Part shown: positions 27,052 through 35,922 of the stretch, one piece after another
Layout of the letters: every line of letters begins with the position of its first letter
Numbering within the stretch: the stretch's first letter is position 1
Source of the DNA: an uncultured Clostridium sp.
GTDB lineage: Bacteria > Bacillota > Clostridia > Clostridiales > Clostridiaceae
DNA: 64,000 nucleotides
NCBI GenBank assembly: GCA_903789665.1
Contig: CAIFEX010000011.1
Span: 1-64,000, forward strand
Direction of reading: 5' to 3'
Translations under genes and position numbers: made by a program
The notes under the pieces: model-generated
Told to the model about the DNA's origin: nothing
The model's input: the letters and a program-made list of their open reading frames with translations, nothing else
Database searches by the model: none

Positions 27052-27621
27052 CTATTTACTGATAGTACCTCCTTTTATATTAGTTTCCCATTCGGATCTC
27101 AGTATACCGTAAAGATACATATCATATCTGATCCCGTCTCTGTATATAAATTGCCTGTAGGTTCCCTCTTTTTTAAATCCAAGTTTTTCATAAAGTCCTA
27201 TGGCAGGTTTATTGTAGGATATGACAGTAAGTTGTATTCTGTGGAGATTTAATTCCTCAAATCCAAATTCCATAGTTAGATATAGGGCTTCACTTCCTAC
27301 TCCGCAGCCCCGGTACTTTTTCTCGCCAATGCCTATATATACTGTGGCAGCGCCGTTGTTCCACAGTATATTTTCAAAACCTGTTATTCCAATTATTTTT
27401 TCATCTTCCGTGTAATTTATTGCAAATATGCATTTATCCGAGGATCTCCTCGTATCATTTACTGCAGAACTTAATTCCTGCGCATTTTTTGGAAAAGCAG
27501 GTATCATGTCAAAATTTCTTAGAAAATATATATCATTGTACCATTTTTCTAAAGAAGGCAGGTGGGTATCTTTAAAGGAAGTGAGTGTTATTTTAGAACC
27601 TTTCAGTAGATCTTTAACCAA
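27052..27621 (-). CDS. GNAT N-acetyltransferase (RimJ/RimL-like)
   Basis: 189 residues. I prefer the TTG at 27621 because AGAGGTG lies about nine bases upstream; a GTG at 27633 overlaps that site. IGIGEKKYRGCGVGSEAL is the acetyl-CoA pyrophosphate loop, and NKPAIGLYEKLGFKKEG is the motif B end. It lies 39 bases upstream of the DUF2156 gene and is probably co-transcribed with it. The substrate is unknown. Confidence 0.85.
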   Translation of the reverse strand: MVKDLLKGSKITLTSFKDTHLPSLEKWYNDIYFLRNFDMIPAFPKNAQELSSAVNDTRRSSDKCIFAINYTEDEKIIGITGFENILWNNGAATVYIGIGEKKYRGCGVGSEALYLTMEFGFEELNLHRIQLTVISYNKPAIGLYEKLGFKKEGTYRQFIYRDGIRYDMYLYGILRSEWETNIKGGTISK

Positions 27622-27902
27622 AATGTATATCACCTCTTGTATTTTGTAATGAATATGAAATATTTAAGTAAAAAATTAGAATTAAAGGATAATACTTTTT
27701 TATACATAATCATTATAACCTAATTTGTAAATTGTGTAAAACCGGTTGATATTAATCTTTTGTATATTATAATATATTTTTGACTATTATAGTATAGAAA
27801 TAAGTATAACTTTGATAATATGTGAAATTTTTTTTGAATTAAAAGAAAAGAGGAATTAAAGTAGAATATTTAGGTATAATTTAAATTAATGGAGGAGTTT
27901 TT

Positions 27903-28916
27903 ATGTCGGAAATAGTTGTGAAAGTTACAAGAGGATCTTTAATTGAAAGTGTCCATAGGGCTGATATAGCAGTGGTGAACAGTAATGCAAACCTTATATA
28001 TAGTTTGGGAAATTCATATAAAGTAACTTATATGCGTTCTGCGGCAAAACCGCTGCAGACTTTGGAGATAATATTGTCAGGGGCGGCAGACAAGTTTTCA
28101 TTTACGGATGAGGAAATATCTATAATGTGCGGTTCACATCAAGGGGAAGAATTTCATAGAAAAACTGTAGAAGGCATATTGAAAAAATTGGGCCTTAATG
28201 TTGATAACCTTCTGTGTGGTTCTACATTACCGTCAAACAGGGAATATTCCCAAAGACTTCTGTGGGATCATGCAAAGTTAAATCCGACTTACACTGACTG
28301 TTCGGGTAAACATGCCGGCATACTCTCTGTATGTGTATTAAAAGGATATGATCTGGAGGACTATAATTCACCGGAACATCCCGTACAAAGGGAAATTAAA
28401 AAGATAATATCTGAAGTGTGCTCCATAAGGGAAAAGGATATAATTATAGGAACAGACGGGTGTACCGTGCCCGTTTTTGGAATGCCCTTATATAATATGG
28501 CGCTGGGTTATTCAAGGATTGCAAGCGGAAACGGACTGCCACAGGATTATAATAAGGCGGCGGACAGAATATTTAAAGCTATGAACAATGCCCCGGAAAT
28601 GGTGGCAGGTACTGACAGATTTTGCACCGACCTCATAAAAAATACCCATGGTAAGCTTATCGGGAAATATGGCGCAGAAGGTGTATACTGTGTCGGAGTC
28701 AGAGGCAGTGGTTTGGGAATGGCAATCAAGATAGAAGATGGTAATGTTGACAGGGCGTTATGGCCAACCGTTGTTAAATGTCTGGAAGATCTGAATGTAT
28801 TGGATCAGACTGAAAGCAAATCACTTGGTAAATATAGAAATCGACAAAATCTAAACAATGTAGGGGAAAAAATAGGCGACATATTCCCGGATTTTAACTT
28901 GAAAAAAAATCTTTAG
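27903..28916 (+). CDS. Asparaginase II family protein
   Basis: 337 residues of the Asparaginase_II (AnsA-unrelated) family. VTRGSLIESVHRAD, MRSAAKPLQ, MCGSHQGEEFH and TDCSGKHAGIL are the conserved blocks carrying the catalytic Thr/Ser and Lys candidates. It predictably releases ammonia from Asn. The protein is cytoplasmic; the ribosome binding site is TGGAGGAG. It is monocistronic with a terminator. Asparagine degradation fits the amino-acid-fermenting lifestyle shown by the grd operon. Confidence 0.85.
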   Translation: MSEIVVKVTRGSLIESVHRADIAVVNSNANLIYSLGNSYKVTYMRSAAKPLQTLEIILSGAADKFSFTDEEISIMCGSHQGEEFHRKTVEGILKKLGLNVDNLLCGSTLPSNREYSQRLLWDHAKLNPTYTDCSGKHAGILSVCVLKGYDLEDYNSPEHPVQREIKKIISEVCSIREKDIIIGTDGCTVPVFGMPLYNMALGYSRIASGNGLPQDYNKAADRIFKAMNNAPEMVAGTDRFCTDLIKNTHGKLIGKYGAEGVYCVGVRGSGLGMAIKIEDGNVDRALWPTVVKCLEDLNVLDQTESKSLGKYRNRQNLNNVGEKIGDIFPDFNLKKNL

Positions 28917-28931
28917 AGCTTTCTAAATCAA

Positions 28932-28983
28932 AAAGTACAGAGTAAAATATTTAATCCTAAATAATTATTGGACTCTGTACTTT
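28932..28983. terminator. Bidirectional terminator
   Basis: AAAGTACAGAGT pairs perfectly with ACTCTGTACTTT, between convergent genes. Confidence 0.8.
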
Positions 28984-28993
28984 ATATTGAAAT

Positions 28994-29821
28994 TTATTCC
29001 GATAATTTCCTTAGCTTGTCTGTTAATGTACTTAAATTTTGTATTGAAGCATCTAGATTCTGTATTTCAGATAATTGGTTTTTAAAATTATCTACTGCGG
29101 ATGAAATTCCCTGAGAAGTATTGCTCACGGATTTTTTTATTTCAGTTAAAGTTGAGTTTATTTCATTTATGGAGTTACTGCTTGAGTTGGATAATTTTCT
29201 TATTTCCTTTGCAACGACTGAAAATCCTTTTCCCTGTTCTCCTGCCCTGGAAGCTTCTATAGCTGCGTTTAAACCGAGTAAATTGGTTTCAGAAGCTATA
29301 TTTTTTATAAAATTCAAGACTTCATCTGTATTTTCCGATTTACTCAAAGCATATTTTACCTCATCTAATATTTTTTTACTGGATTTGACAGTGTTTTCTA
29401 TTCCGGAAGACAGCATATTCGAAGCATGTGAGATATTTTCTATGGATTCTGACAGAATTTTAGATGCTTCATTGAATTCATAATGTCTCTTCAGGCTTTT
29501 TACGAGAACTATACTTCCTATTATTTTATTTTCCTCTTTTACTGGTATTCCTATGGCTTTTATTTCAACTCCAAAAGTTTCTTTTGGAATTATAGAAGAA
29601 TATACTTTTCTCGCTTTTATGCATTCATAGGCGGCTCCCTTCGGCCTCAGCGGATCGCCTGCTTTTGCATTCATTTTTATATTTTCGCTGTTTACGACTT
29701 TAATGAAATGGGTGGTAGTTGACATAGTGAAGGCGATTTCATCGTCGAAAAAATACTGCATGTAGGGCATTAAGGTATTGAATGCCTGTTGTATTTTGTT
29801 TTCAATTTTCATTTCTTCCAT
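28994..29821 (-). CDS. Soluble methyl-accepting chemotaxis-type receptor
   Basis: 275 residues from the ATG at 29821, with TGGGGGAAC upstream. Residues about 1-115 resemble a small cytosolic PAS/GAF-like sensor ([31 protein letters not shown]). Residues about 120-275 are the signalling coiled coil with the conserved hairpin [20 protein letters not shown], then [12 protein letters not shown]. There are no membrane segments. It is about half the length of a normal MCP. No other chemotaxis genes are nearby. Confidence 0.85.
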   Translation of the reverse strand: MEEMKIENKIQQAFNTLMPYMQYFFDDEIAFTMSTTTHFIKVVNSENIKMNAKAGDPLRPKGAAYECIKARKVYSSIIPKETFGVEIKAIGIPVKEENKIIGSIVLVKSLKRHYEFNEASKILSESIENISHASNMLSSGIENTVKSSKKILDEVKYALSKSENTDEVLNFIKNIASETNLLGLNAAIEASRAGEQGKGFSVVAKEIRKLSNSSSNSINEINSTLTEIKKSVSNTSQGISSAVDNFKNQLSEIQNLDASIQNLSTLTDKLRKLSE

Positions 29822-30016
29822 AAATGGTTCCCCCAATTTTAGTAATAATGTTGTTTATAGTTATACAATAGCACAAATGGAAGTATTTTTTAATTATTTT
29901 AGAAAATAAAAGTCACATTTGTCATTGTAATTAATATTATAAAAGTATAGAACACATGATGAAAAAAAAGAGTACCTAATAATATAATTTATTAAAGATG
30001 ATAAGGAGGGATCTTT

Positions 30017-30130
30017 ATGTCACGTAGAAGTTGTGGTAGACGAGGAAGCGGAAAAGAGATACTGGTTATAATAATAATTCTAATATTGTGTTGTGGTATT
30101 GATTGCGGCGATGTTGGAAGAAAATGCTAG
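30017..30130 (+). CDS. Small Cys-rich hydrophobic peptide, copy 1
   Basis: 37 residues: a basic Ser/Arg/Gly-rich head (MSRRSCGRRGSGKE), a hydrophobic core ILVIIIILILCC and a Cys/Gly tail ending GRKC. Five Cys in all. The ribosome binding site AAGGAGGG is strong. The layout (head, about 12-residue Ile/Leu stretch, Gly/Cys tail) resembles YjcZ-like sporulation peptides, but I do not recognise a family with confidence. A paralogue follows at 30246 with a matching leader. Confidence 0.65.
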   Translation: MSRRSCGRRGSGKEILVIIIILILCCGIDCGDVGRKC

Positions 30131-30245
30131 ATAAAAACTGCTGAATTATACCTTGGTTTTTGAAATAAAGAAACAGAAGATAAAAAATTAAGGTAACTTA
30201 AAAATTATATAATATAATTTAAAGATAATAAGGGGGGGTCTTTAT

Positions 30246-30350
30246 ATGTCACACAGATGTTGTAGTGGTGGTAGAAGCGGAAGCAGTGCAATAATAATAA
30301 TAATTATATTATTGTTATTATGTGGTGGATGTGGAAGAGGAATATGCTAA
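30246..30350 (+). CDS. Small Cys-rich hydrophobic peptide, copy 2
   Basis: 34 residues with the same plan as its neighbour: MSHRCCSGGRSGSS head, IIIIIIILLLL core, CGGCGRGIC tail. Five Cys. The ribosome binding site is AAGGGGGGG, and the leader TATAATTTAAAGATAATAAG resembles that of copy 1. A terminator follows 12 bases after the stop. Confidence 0.65.
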   Translation: MSHRCCSGGRSGSSAIIIIIILLLLCGGCGRGIC

Positions 30351-30361
30351 GTAGTAAGTAG

Positions 30362-30393
30362 AAGGGAGACGATTTTCGTTTCCCTTTTTTTAC
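30362..30393. terminator. Terminator after the small-peptide pair
   Basis: AAGGGAGACG pairs with CGTTTCCCTT around a short loop, followed by TTTTT. It also lies at the 3' end of the convergent Crp/Fnr gene. Confidence 0.8.
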
Positions 30394-30394
30394 T

Positions 30395-31072
30395 TCAAAG
30401 AAGCAGGTCTTCCAGAGAGTCTATATCTTTTATAAATATGAGGTTTTTGTTAAAATCTATTAGATTGTCTTTTTTCATGTTTATGAGCTCTCTTGAAAGA
30501 GACGGCCTTGGAATTCCCAGCTGATCCGCCATTTCCTTTCTGGTACAGTTTAAATATATTTTTAAATTTTTCTGCTGATGGTATTCTTCCAATATGTAAG
30601 AAGAAATTTTCTGACGTATGGTTTCATAGGATATATTTTTGAGCTTTTTATTCAACATGAGTATTTTATCGGATAAAAGAGACATAAAGTTTTTTAAAAA
30701 CATGGGGAAAATATTACATAGTTTTAATATGTCTTCTTTGGATATAAACATTACAGAAGTACTGCTCGATGCAGTTATGGTGGCCGGATAGGTATTTCTG
30801 TTGGAGAATATTATAACTTCCCCGAATATATCGCTTTCCCTTAAGATACCTAAAGTTATGACTTTCCCCGAAGAAAATGTCTTCTGTACCTCTACATTTC
30901 CGTCTATGACTATTCCTATTTTTGAACAATCCAATTCTTCAATTGCTATTACCTCTCCCTTTGAATATTTTCTGGGAGTATATTCTATCTTTGCAAGCAA
31001 TTTTTCAATATCGTTTTCTGAAAAGTTTTTCATCAATATGCAGTTGCTCAATACGTCATATATATTTTTCAT
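30395..31072 (-). CDS. Crp/Fnr-family transcriptional regulator
   Basis: 225 residues: an N-terminal cyclic-nucleotide-binding-like barrel (GEVIAIEELDCSKIGIVIDG), a dimerisation helix and a C-terminal winged helix (TRKEMADQLGIPRPSLSREL). It lacks the Fnr-type N-terminal Cys cluster; the Cys residues present are scattered, so the signal is unknown. It is divergent from the ferredoxin-like gene and probably controls it. Confidence 0.88.
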   Translation of the reverse strand: MKNIYDVLSNCILMKNFSENDIEKLLAKIEYTPRKYSKGEVIAIEELDCSKIGIVIDGNVEVQKTFSSGKVITLGILRESDIFGEVIIFSNRNTYPATITASSSTSVMFISKEDILKLCNIFPMFLKNFMSLLSDKILMLNKKLKNISYETIRQKISSYILEEYHQQKNLKIYLNCTRKEMADQLGIPRPSLSRELINMKKDNLIDFNKNLIFIKDIDSLEDLLL

Positions 31073-31180
31073 ATTTTCCTCCGCTTTGATATATAAAAAT
31101 ATTATTTTACAGTAACATAGGATACGGATTGTATGATTTTATTTTATTATAATATAGGCATAAAAACAAGGGAGGAATTT

Positions 31181-31774
31181 ATGATGAAGAGAAAGATCGT
31201 CAATATAGATAGAGAAAAATGTGATGGATGCGGTTTGTGTGTAAATGCCTGTCATGAAGGTGCCATAGAATTGGTGGGTGGTAAAGCACGGCTTAAAGGT
31301 GATGAATACTGTGATGGCCTTGGAGACTGCCTTCCGGAGTGTCCTAGAGGTGCAATAGATATAATTGAGAGGGAAAGTAGAAGTTATAAAGGAAATGTAT
31401 CGGAACTCGGACAATGGCCGGTTCAGCTGAAGCTTGTAAATCCCAGGGCTCCCTATTTGAAAAATGCAGAACTTTTAATAGCGGCAGATTGTACGTCTTA
31501 TGCTTATGGAAATTTCCACAGAGATTTTATAAAGGGTCATATTGTTTTAATAGGATGTCCAAAGCTGGATGATATAGATTATTATGAGGAGAAGTTTACC
31601 GATATCATAAAAAACAATAATTTGAAAAGCATAACTGTAGTGAGGATGGAGGTACCCTGCTGTGGCGGAATTGTAAATGCGGTTAAAAATTCAATGCTGA
31701 ATTCTGGAATGATGGTTCCCTATAGGGAAGTTGTAATATCTATTGAAGGAAATATTATAGAAGATAAAAATTAA
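31181..31774 (+). CDS. 4Fe-4S ferredoxin-like protein
   Basis: 197 residues from the ATG at 31181, with GGGAGGA upstream. N-terminal double cluster region: CDGCGLCVNAC is a full CX2CX2CX3C motif, while the second, CDGLGDCLPECP, has altered spacing. The C-terminal part (about 85-190) holds IAADCTSYAYGNFHRD, LIGCPKLDD and VPCCGG, a further Cys set. This architecture occurs in clostridial genes controlled by adjacent Crp/Fnr regulators and is thought to serve redox or nitrosative stress; the function is inference. Confidence 0.78.
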   Translation: MMKRKIVNIDREKCDGCGLCVNACHEGAIELVGGKARLKGDEYCDGLGDCLPECPRGAIDIIERESRSYKGNVSELGQWPVQLKLVNPRAPYLKNAELLIAADCTSYAYGNFHRDFIKGHIVLIGCPKLDDIDYYEEKFTDIIKNNNLKSITVVRMEVPCCGGIVNAVKNSMLNSGMMVPYREVVISIEGNIIEDKN

Positions 31775-31901
31775 TATGATAATTTTATGGGATGTATCAA
31801 AAAATGAAATATGGAATGTCGTTGAGAAATGTGGAAAAGTGTTCTGATGTAATATATAATAAAAGTAGAAAAGTTAATATTATAAATTTTGGATGAATTT
31901 T

Positions 31902-32107
31902 TCGGGAGATTAAGTGGAAAATTAATTTTGAAAACCACTTAGCTGCAGACTTTTGTTCTACAGCATCCTTGAATGGATAGCCGAAGGGGTAAGTGTTATT
32001 TCTCTTAGATAATATGAATCTCTCAGGTCAAAGGACCGAAAAAGGACAAAACTCTGGAAAGTTTTTGTCACCGAAGGAGTAAATCTCTCAGGTAAAAAGG
32101 ACAGGGT
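31902..32107 (+). promoter_or_regulatory. Tandem glycine riboswitch
   Basis: Aptamer 1 runs from GGGAGAT (31904) through CCGAAGGGGTAA, ATCTCTCAGG and AAAGGAC to CTCTGG (about 32057). Aptamer 2 has CACCGAAGGAGTAA, ATCTCTCAGG and AAAAGGACAG (to about 32107). These are the conserved glycine aptamer cores. Aptamer 1 has two extra hairpins near its 5' side (AAGTGG...CCACTT and GCTG...CAGC). It controls the grd operon, whose substrate is glycine. Confidence 0.92.
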
Positions 32108-32140
32108 AAAAGAGAATTCTTTTATCGTGTCCTTATTTTA
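32099..32140 (+). terminator. Glycine riboswitch expression platform (terminator)
   Basis: GGACAGGGTAAAAGA pairs with TCTTTTATCGTGTCC and is followed by TTATTTTA. The 5' arm overlaps the end of aptamer 2, so glycine binding should block the terminator and switch the operon on. Confidence 0.75.
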
Positions 32141-32175
32141 TGTTTAACAGGAAAAATTTGAAAGGAAAAAATGAT

Positions 32176-32550
32176 ATGGTAGAACCCATAATGGTAATTA
32201 CTAATAATCCAACATGCAGGGAAAAGCTGTCAGACAGATATGAAATTGATTTCATAGACGGCAGTGCCATGGATGTATTAAAAAAAGCTAGAGATTACAT
32301 ACATAAAAATCACAGGCTGCTTACTCATCCACTTGTAAGTGGTGTGAAGCCCAATGAGGTCCCGTATAGGACTGTCATAATATCTAAAACAACTGAGAAT
32401 ACTGTAGATGTGGAGTCTTTAAATTATATAGAGATGGGAATTCATACTACTCAAAAATTTTTAAGGGATTATGGTGTTTCACATTGGAGTAAAAAAGTGC
32501 TGGATGACTTTTCAGTAGTAGATTATGATTTGATCAGATATAATCTTTGA
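32176..32550 (+). CDS. grdX: GrdX protein
   Basis: 124 residues from the ATG at 32176 with GAAAGGA upstream. It contains THPLVSGVKPNEVPYRTVII and NYIEMGIHTTQKFL, characteristic of GrdX, a small protein of unknown role always found at the head of clostridial glycine reductase operons. The first gene behind the riboswitch. Confidence 0.85.
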   Translation: MVEPIMVITNNPTCREKLSDRYEIDFIDGSAMDVLKKARDYIHKNHRLLTHPLVSGVKPNEVPYRTVIISKTTENTVDVESLNYIEMGIHTTQKFLRDYGVSHWSKKVLDDFSVVDYDLIRYNL

Positions 32551-32621
32551 TAATTTATGTGTGAGCAGGGACATGAATATAAAGAACTGTTTATATTTTA
32601 ACAATATTAGGAGGTATGAGT

Positions 32622-33542
32622 ATGGAACATTTATACGATTGTATAATAATTGGCGGAGGGCCAGCTGGTCTGTCGGCAGGTCTCTATGCAGCAAGATCCA
32701 AGATGGATACTTTGTTGATAGAGAGGGCGAAATATGGTGGGCAGATAACTACCACGGATGAACTTGATAATTATCCGGGTTCCATTGAAAATTGTACGGG
32801 AGCCAGTTTAAGCGAGAGAATGAAAAAGCAGGCTTTGGACTTTGGAGTGAAGTTTGCAAAAGATGAGATAGTAGATTTGGATATTGATGGTGCAATCAAG
32901 GTATTGAAGAGCAAGAAGGAAACCTATAGGGCCAGGACAATAATAATTGCCACAGGTGCAAATCCAAGACTTTCAGGCTTCAATAATGAAAGGAAATTGA
33001 GAGGAAGAGGAATTTCCTACTGTGCAACTTGCGACGCCGATTTCTTTACAGACCTGGATGTAGCGGTAGTAGGCGGTGGAGATTCAGCTATCACCGAAGC
33101 AATTTATCTTACAAAATTTGCTAGCAGTGTTACGGTTATACACAGGAGAGATGCCTTGAGGGCAACAAAATCACTGCAGGAAAGGGCCTTTAACAATCCC
33201 AAAATAAAGTTTATATGGAATTCTATTGTAGTAGGGGCTGTAGGGGACGAAATACTCGAGGGATTGATCTTAAAGAATAAAATTACAGGTGAAAACAGGA
33301 AGTTGAAGGTAGATGGATGTTTTGTGTTTGTGGGATATGAGCCCATATCACAGCTTTTCAAGGGAAAGTTAACTATGGATGATAGAAACTATATAATAAC
33401 GGATGAAGATATGAAAACAAACATTTCCGGAGTATTTGCCGCAGGCGATGTGAGGGAAAAATCTCTGAGACAGGTTGTAACTGCAGCAGCAGATGGTGCT
33501 ATAGCAGCAACTACTGCAGAAAGTTATATAGAAGAAAAATAA
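32622..33542 (+). CDS. trxB: Thioredoxin reductase (grd-associated)
   Basis: 306 residues from the ATG at 32622, six bases after AGGAGGT; the ATG at 32616 abuts that site. FAD loop IIGGGPAGLSAG, redox pair CATC in SYCATCDADFF, NADPH loop VVGGGDSAITEA and the C-terminal FAD motif GVFAAGDV. It feeds electrons from NADPH to the adjacent thioredoxin for glycine reduction. Confidence 0.93.
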   Translation: MEHLYDCIIIGGGPAGLSAGLYAARSKMDTLLIERAKYGGQITTTDELDNYPGSIENCTGASLSERMKKQALDFGVKFAKDEIVDLDIDGAIKVLKSKKETYRARTIIIATGANPRLSGFNNERKLRGRGISYCATCDADFFTDLDVAVVGGGDSAITEAIYLTKFASSVTVIHRRDALRATKSLQERAFNNPKIKFIWNSIVVGAVGDEILEGLILKNKITGENRKLKVDGCFVFVGYEPISQLFKGKLTMDDRNYIITDEDMKTNISGVFAAGDVREKSLRQVVTAAADGAIAATTAESYIEEK

Positions 33543-33568
33543 AAAAATTGGAATAGGAGGAATTTACA

Positions 33569-33901
33569 ATGCTTGAATTGACAAAACAGAATTTTGACGA
33601 GGAGGTTCTGAATTATACTGATAAGCCGGTATTTGTGGACTTCTGGGGAGACAAATGTGAAATGTGCAAGCAGCTTATGCCTGGAGTACATGGCCTGGAA
33701 GATAAATATGGCGACAAGATTAAATTTTCGAGCCTCAATATAAGTAAGGCCAGGAGGCTTGCGATAGGGCAGAAAGTTTTAGGACTGCCTACCATGATAA
33801 TTTACAATAAAGGTGAAAAAGCTAGTACGATTACTGCGGATAAAATAAAATCTCTAGATGATGTCGAAGAATTTATCAAGTCCTGCTATGTTAAACTGTA
33901 A
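33569..33901 (+). CDS. trxA: Thioredoxin with atypical CEMC active site
   Basis: 110 residues of thioredoxin fold: FVDFWGDKCEMCKQLMP carries the active site as CEMC, not WCGPC, and the cis-Pro is in GLPTMIIY. grd-linked thioredoxins often diverge from CGPC. It reduces the selenoprotein GrdA during the catalytic cycle. It lies 26 bases after trxB. Ribosome binding site AGGAGGA. Confidence 0.9.
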   Translation: MLELTKQNFDEEVLNYTDKPVFVDFWGDKCEMCKQLMPGVHGLEDKYGDKIKFSSLNISKARRLAIGQKVLGLPTMIIYNKGEKASTITADKIKSLDDVEEFIKSCYVKL

Positions 33902-33950
33902 AAATTAGGAATTTAAATTCCTGGTTTTAATAAATTTGGAGGTGAATATA

Positions 33951-35237
33951 TTGCGACTGGAAATTGGAAAAATTCATATCAGGGATATTCAATTTGCTGA
34001 TGAAACAAAGGTCGTAAATGGAATTCTCTATGTTAACAAAGATGAATTGCTGAAGAAGATTGGCGGTGACGATAGAATTGAACAGGTGAAAGTCGATATT
34101 GCCAGACCGGGCGATGAAACCAGAATCATACCTGTAAAAGATGTTATTGAACCGAGAGTTAAGGTAGAGGGGAAGGGAGGTATATTTCCGGGGTTTATAA
34201 GCAAAGTTGATACTGTAGGAGAAGGCAGGACACATGTACTTAGTGGAGCTGCAGTGGTTACAACGGGCAGTATTGTTGGATTTCAGGAAGGTATCATAGA
34301 TATGAGCGGTGAAGGTGCAAAATATACTCCTTTTTCAAAGACGAATAATTTGGTTATAGTTTGTGAGCCCAAGAAAGGAATAAAACAGCATGAACATGAA
34401 GAAGCTGTCAGGATGATTGGGTTTAAGGCAGCAGCTTATATCGGTGAAGCTGGGAAAAATGTAGAACCGGATGAAGTGAAAATTTACGAAACCTTACCTT
34501 TATTGGAACAGGTGAAAAAATATGAAGGGCTTCCCAGGGTTATATACGTTTACATGCTTCAAAGCCAGGGACTCTTGCATGATACCTATGTCTATGGAGT
34601 AGATGCTAAAAAAGTTATTCCTACGTTTTTATATCCTACAGAGGTATTTGACGGTGCAGTAGTCAGTGGGAACTGTGTATCTGCCTGCGACAAAAATCCC
34701 ACTTACGTTCATTTGAACAATCCGGTTATTGAAGATTTATATGACAGGGATGGAAAGGATATCAATTTCCTGGGCTGTATAGTTACAAACGAAAATGTGT
34801 ATCTGGCAGATAAGGAAAGATCCTCTGATTTTACAGCTAAATTGGTTAAATATCTCGGAGCCGATGCAGTTATTGTGTCAGAAGAAGGTTTTGGGAACCC
34901 TGATGCAGATCTTGTAATGAATTGCAATAAGATAACAGACGAAGGCATAAAGACGGTCCTCATTACTGATGAATATGCGGGACAGGACGGTGCTTCTCAA
35001 TCTCTGGCAGATTCTACAACCAGGGGAGATGCAGTTGTCACAGCTGGAAATGCAAATGAAGTAGTTGTACTTCCAAAGATGAAAAAAGTTCTGGGACACC
35101 TTGATGCTGCCAATATAATTGCAGGCGGTCATGTAAATAGTCTAAGACCGGATGGTACTATAGAAGCTGAGCTCCAGGTTGTGACTGGATCTACCAGCGA
35201 AGTGGGATTTACAAAGCTGACTGCCGAAGGTTATTGA
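33951..35237 (+). CDS. grdE: Glycine reductase component B, subunit alpha/beta proprotein (GrdE)
   Basis: 428 residues from the TTG at 33951, with TTGGAGGTG upstream. GrdE is cleaved between Asn241 and Cys242, and Cys242 becomes the pyruvoyl group that binds glycine as a Schiff base; here GNCVSACDKNP places Asn and Cys exactly at 241 and 242. EGFGNPDADLVMN and DEYAGQDGASQS lie in the C-terminal subunit. With GrdB it forms the substrate-activating component. A 16-base palindrome, AGGAATTTAAATTCCT, sits at 33907-33922 between trxA and this gene. Confidence 0.93.
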   Translation: MRLEIGKIHIRDIQFADETKVVNGILYVNKDELLKKIGGDDRIEQVKVDIARPGDETRIIPVKDVIEPRVKVEGKGGIFPGFISKVDTVGEGRTHVLSGAAVVTTGSIVGFQEGIIDMSGEGAKYTPFSKTNNLVIVCEPKKGIKQHEHEEAVRMIGFKAAAYIGEAGKNVEPDEVKIYETLPLLEQVKKYEGLPRVIYVYMLQSQGLLHDTYVYGVDAKKVIPTFLYPTEVFDGAVVSGNCVSACDKNPTYVHLNNPVIEDLYDRDGKDINFLGCIVTNENVYLADKERSSDFTAKLVKYLGADAVIVSEEGFGNPDADLVMNCNKITDEGIKTVLITDEYAGQDGASQSLADSTTRGDAVVTAGNANEVVVLPKMKKVLGHLDAANIIAGGHVNSLRPDGTIEAELQVVTGSTSEVGFTKLTAEGY

Positions 35238-35408
35238 TTAATTGACCGGCAGAAACAAAGTGCCTCAGATATAAAAGTATAAAGTATACAAATTTTATTA
35301 TAGAGTAAATCAGAAAAAATGATAAGTAGTATTTTAAAAAAAAATAGAAACTTATAGTGAGATAAAATATGGCTATTTACAATATATTTTTGAAAGGAAT
35401 GGTAAAAT

Positions 35409-35873
35409 ATGTTAAAAGGTAAAAAGGTAATTGCTATAGGAGATAGAGACGGAATACCAGGACAGGCTATTGAGGCCTGCGCCAAATCGGCTGGAGCTGA
35501 AGTTATATTTTCTTCTACGGAATGTTTTGTTTGAACGGCTGCGGGAGCTATGGATCTGGAGATCCAACAGAGAGTTAAGGATTTAACTGAAAAATATGGT
35601 GTGGAAAATATAGTTGTAATTTTAGGAGGATCGGAGGCGGAAGCGTCAGGTCTTTCAGCGGAAACGGTGAGTGCCGGAGATCCGACTTTTGCAGGGCCGC
35701 TTGCAGGGGTTGCGCTTGGATTGCCTGTTTATCATATTGTAGAGCCGGAAATGAAGGAAGAATTCGATGCACAGGTGTATGATGAACAATGCGGTATGAT
35801 GGAAATGGTTCTGGATGTAGATGAAATAAGAAAAGAAGTTAAGCAAATCAGGGATGAGTATTCAAAATACTAG
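35409..35873 (+). CDS. grdA: Glycine reductase selenoprotein A (UGA read as selenocysteine)
   Basis: 154 residues if the TGA at 35532-35534 is read as selenocysteine (residue 42). The frame is open on both sides: [18 protein letters not shown]...[16 protein letters not shown]39 and U42 form the CxxU redox pair that takes the carboxymethyl group from component B and passes it to component C. A hairpin, TGGATC/GATCCA with loop TGGA, begins 16 bases after the UGA (35551-35566) and fits a bacterial SECIS element. Ribosome binding site GAAAGGAA. selABC are not in the window. Confidence 0.95.
35551..35566 (+). promoter_or_regulatory. SECIS hairpin of grdA
   Basis: TGGATC pairs with GATCCA, and the four-base loop TGGA contains the GG expected for SelB recognition. 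It starts 16 bases downstream of the UGA codon, inside the coding sequence. Confidence 0.6.
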
Positions 35874-35922
35874 AAAAATTCATGAAAGCTTTGCAAAACT
35901 TTGAAAGGAGATATGGGTTGAT

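Noticed and set aside
35550..35873. A separate 107-codon gene
   Set aside because: It is the part of grdA after the selenocysteine UGA, not an independent gene.
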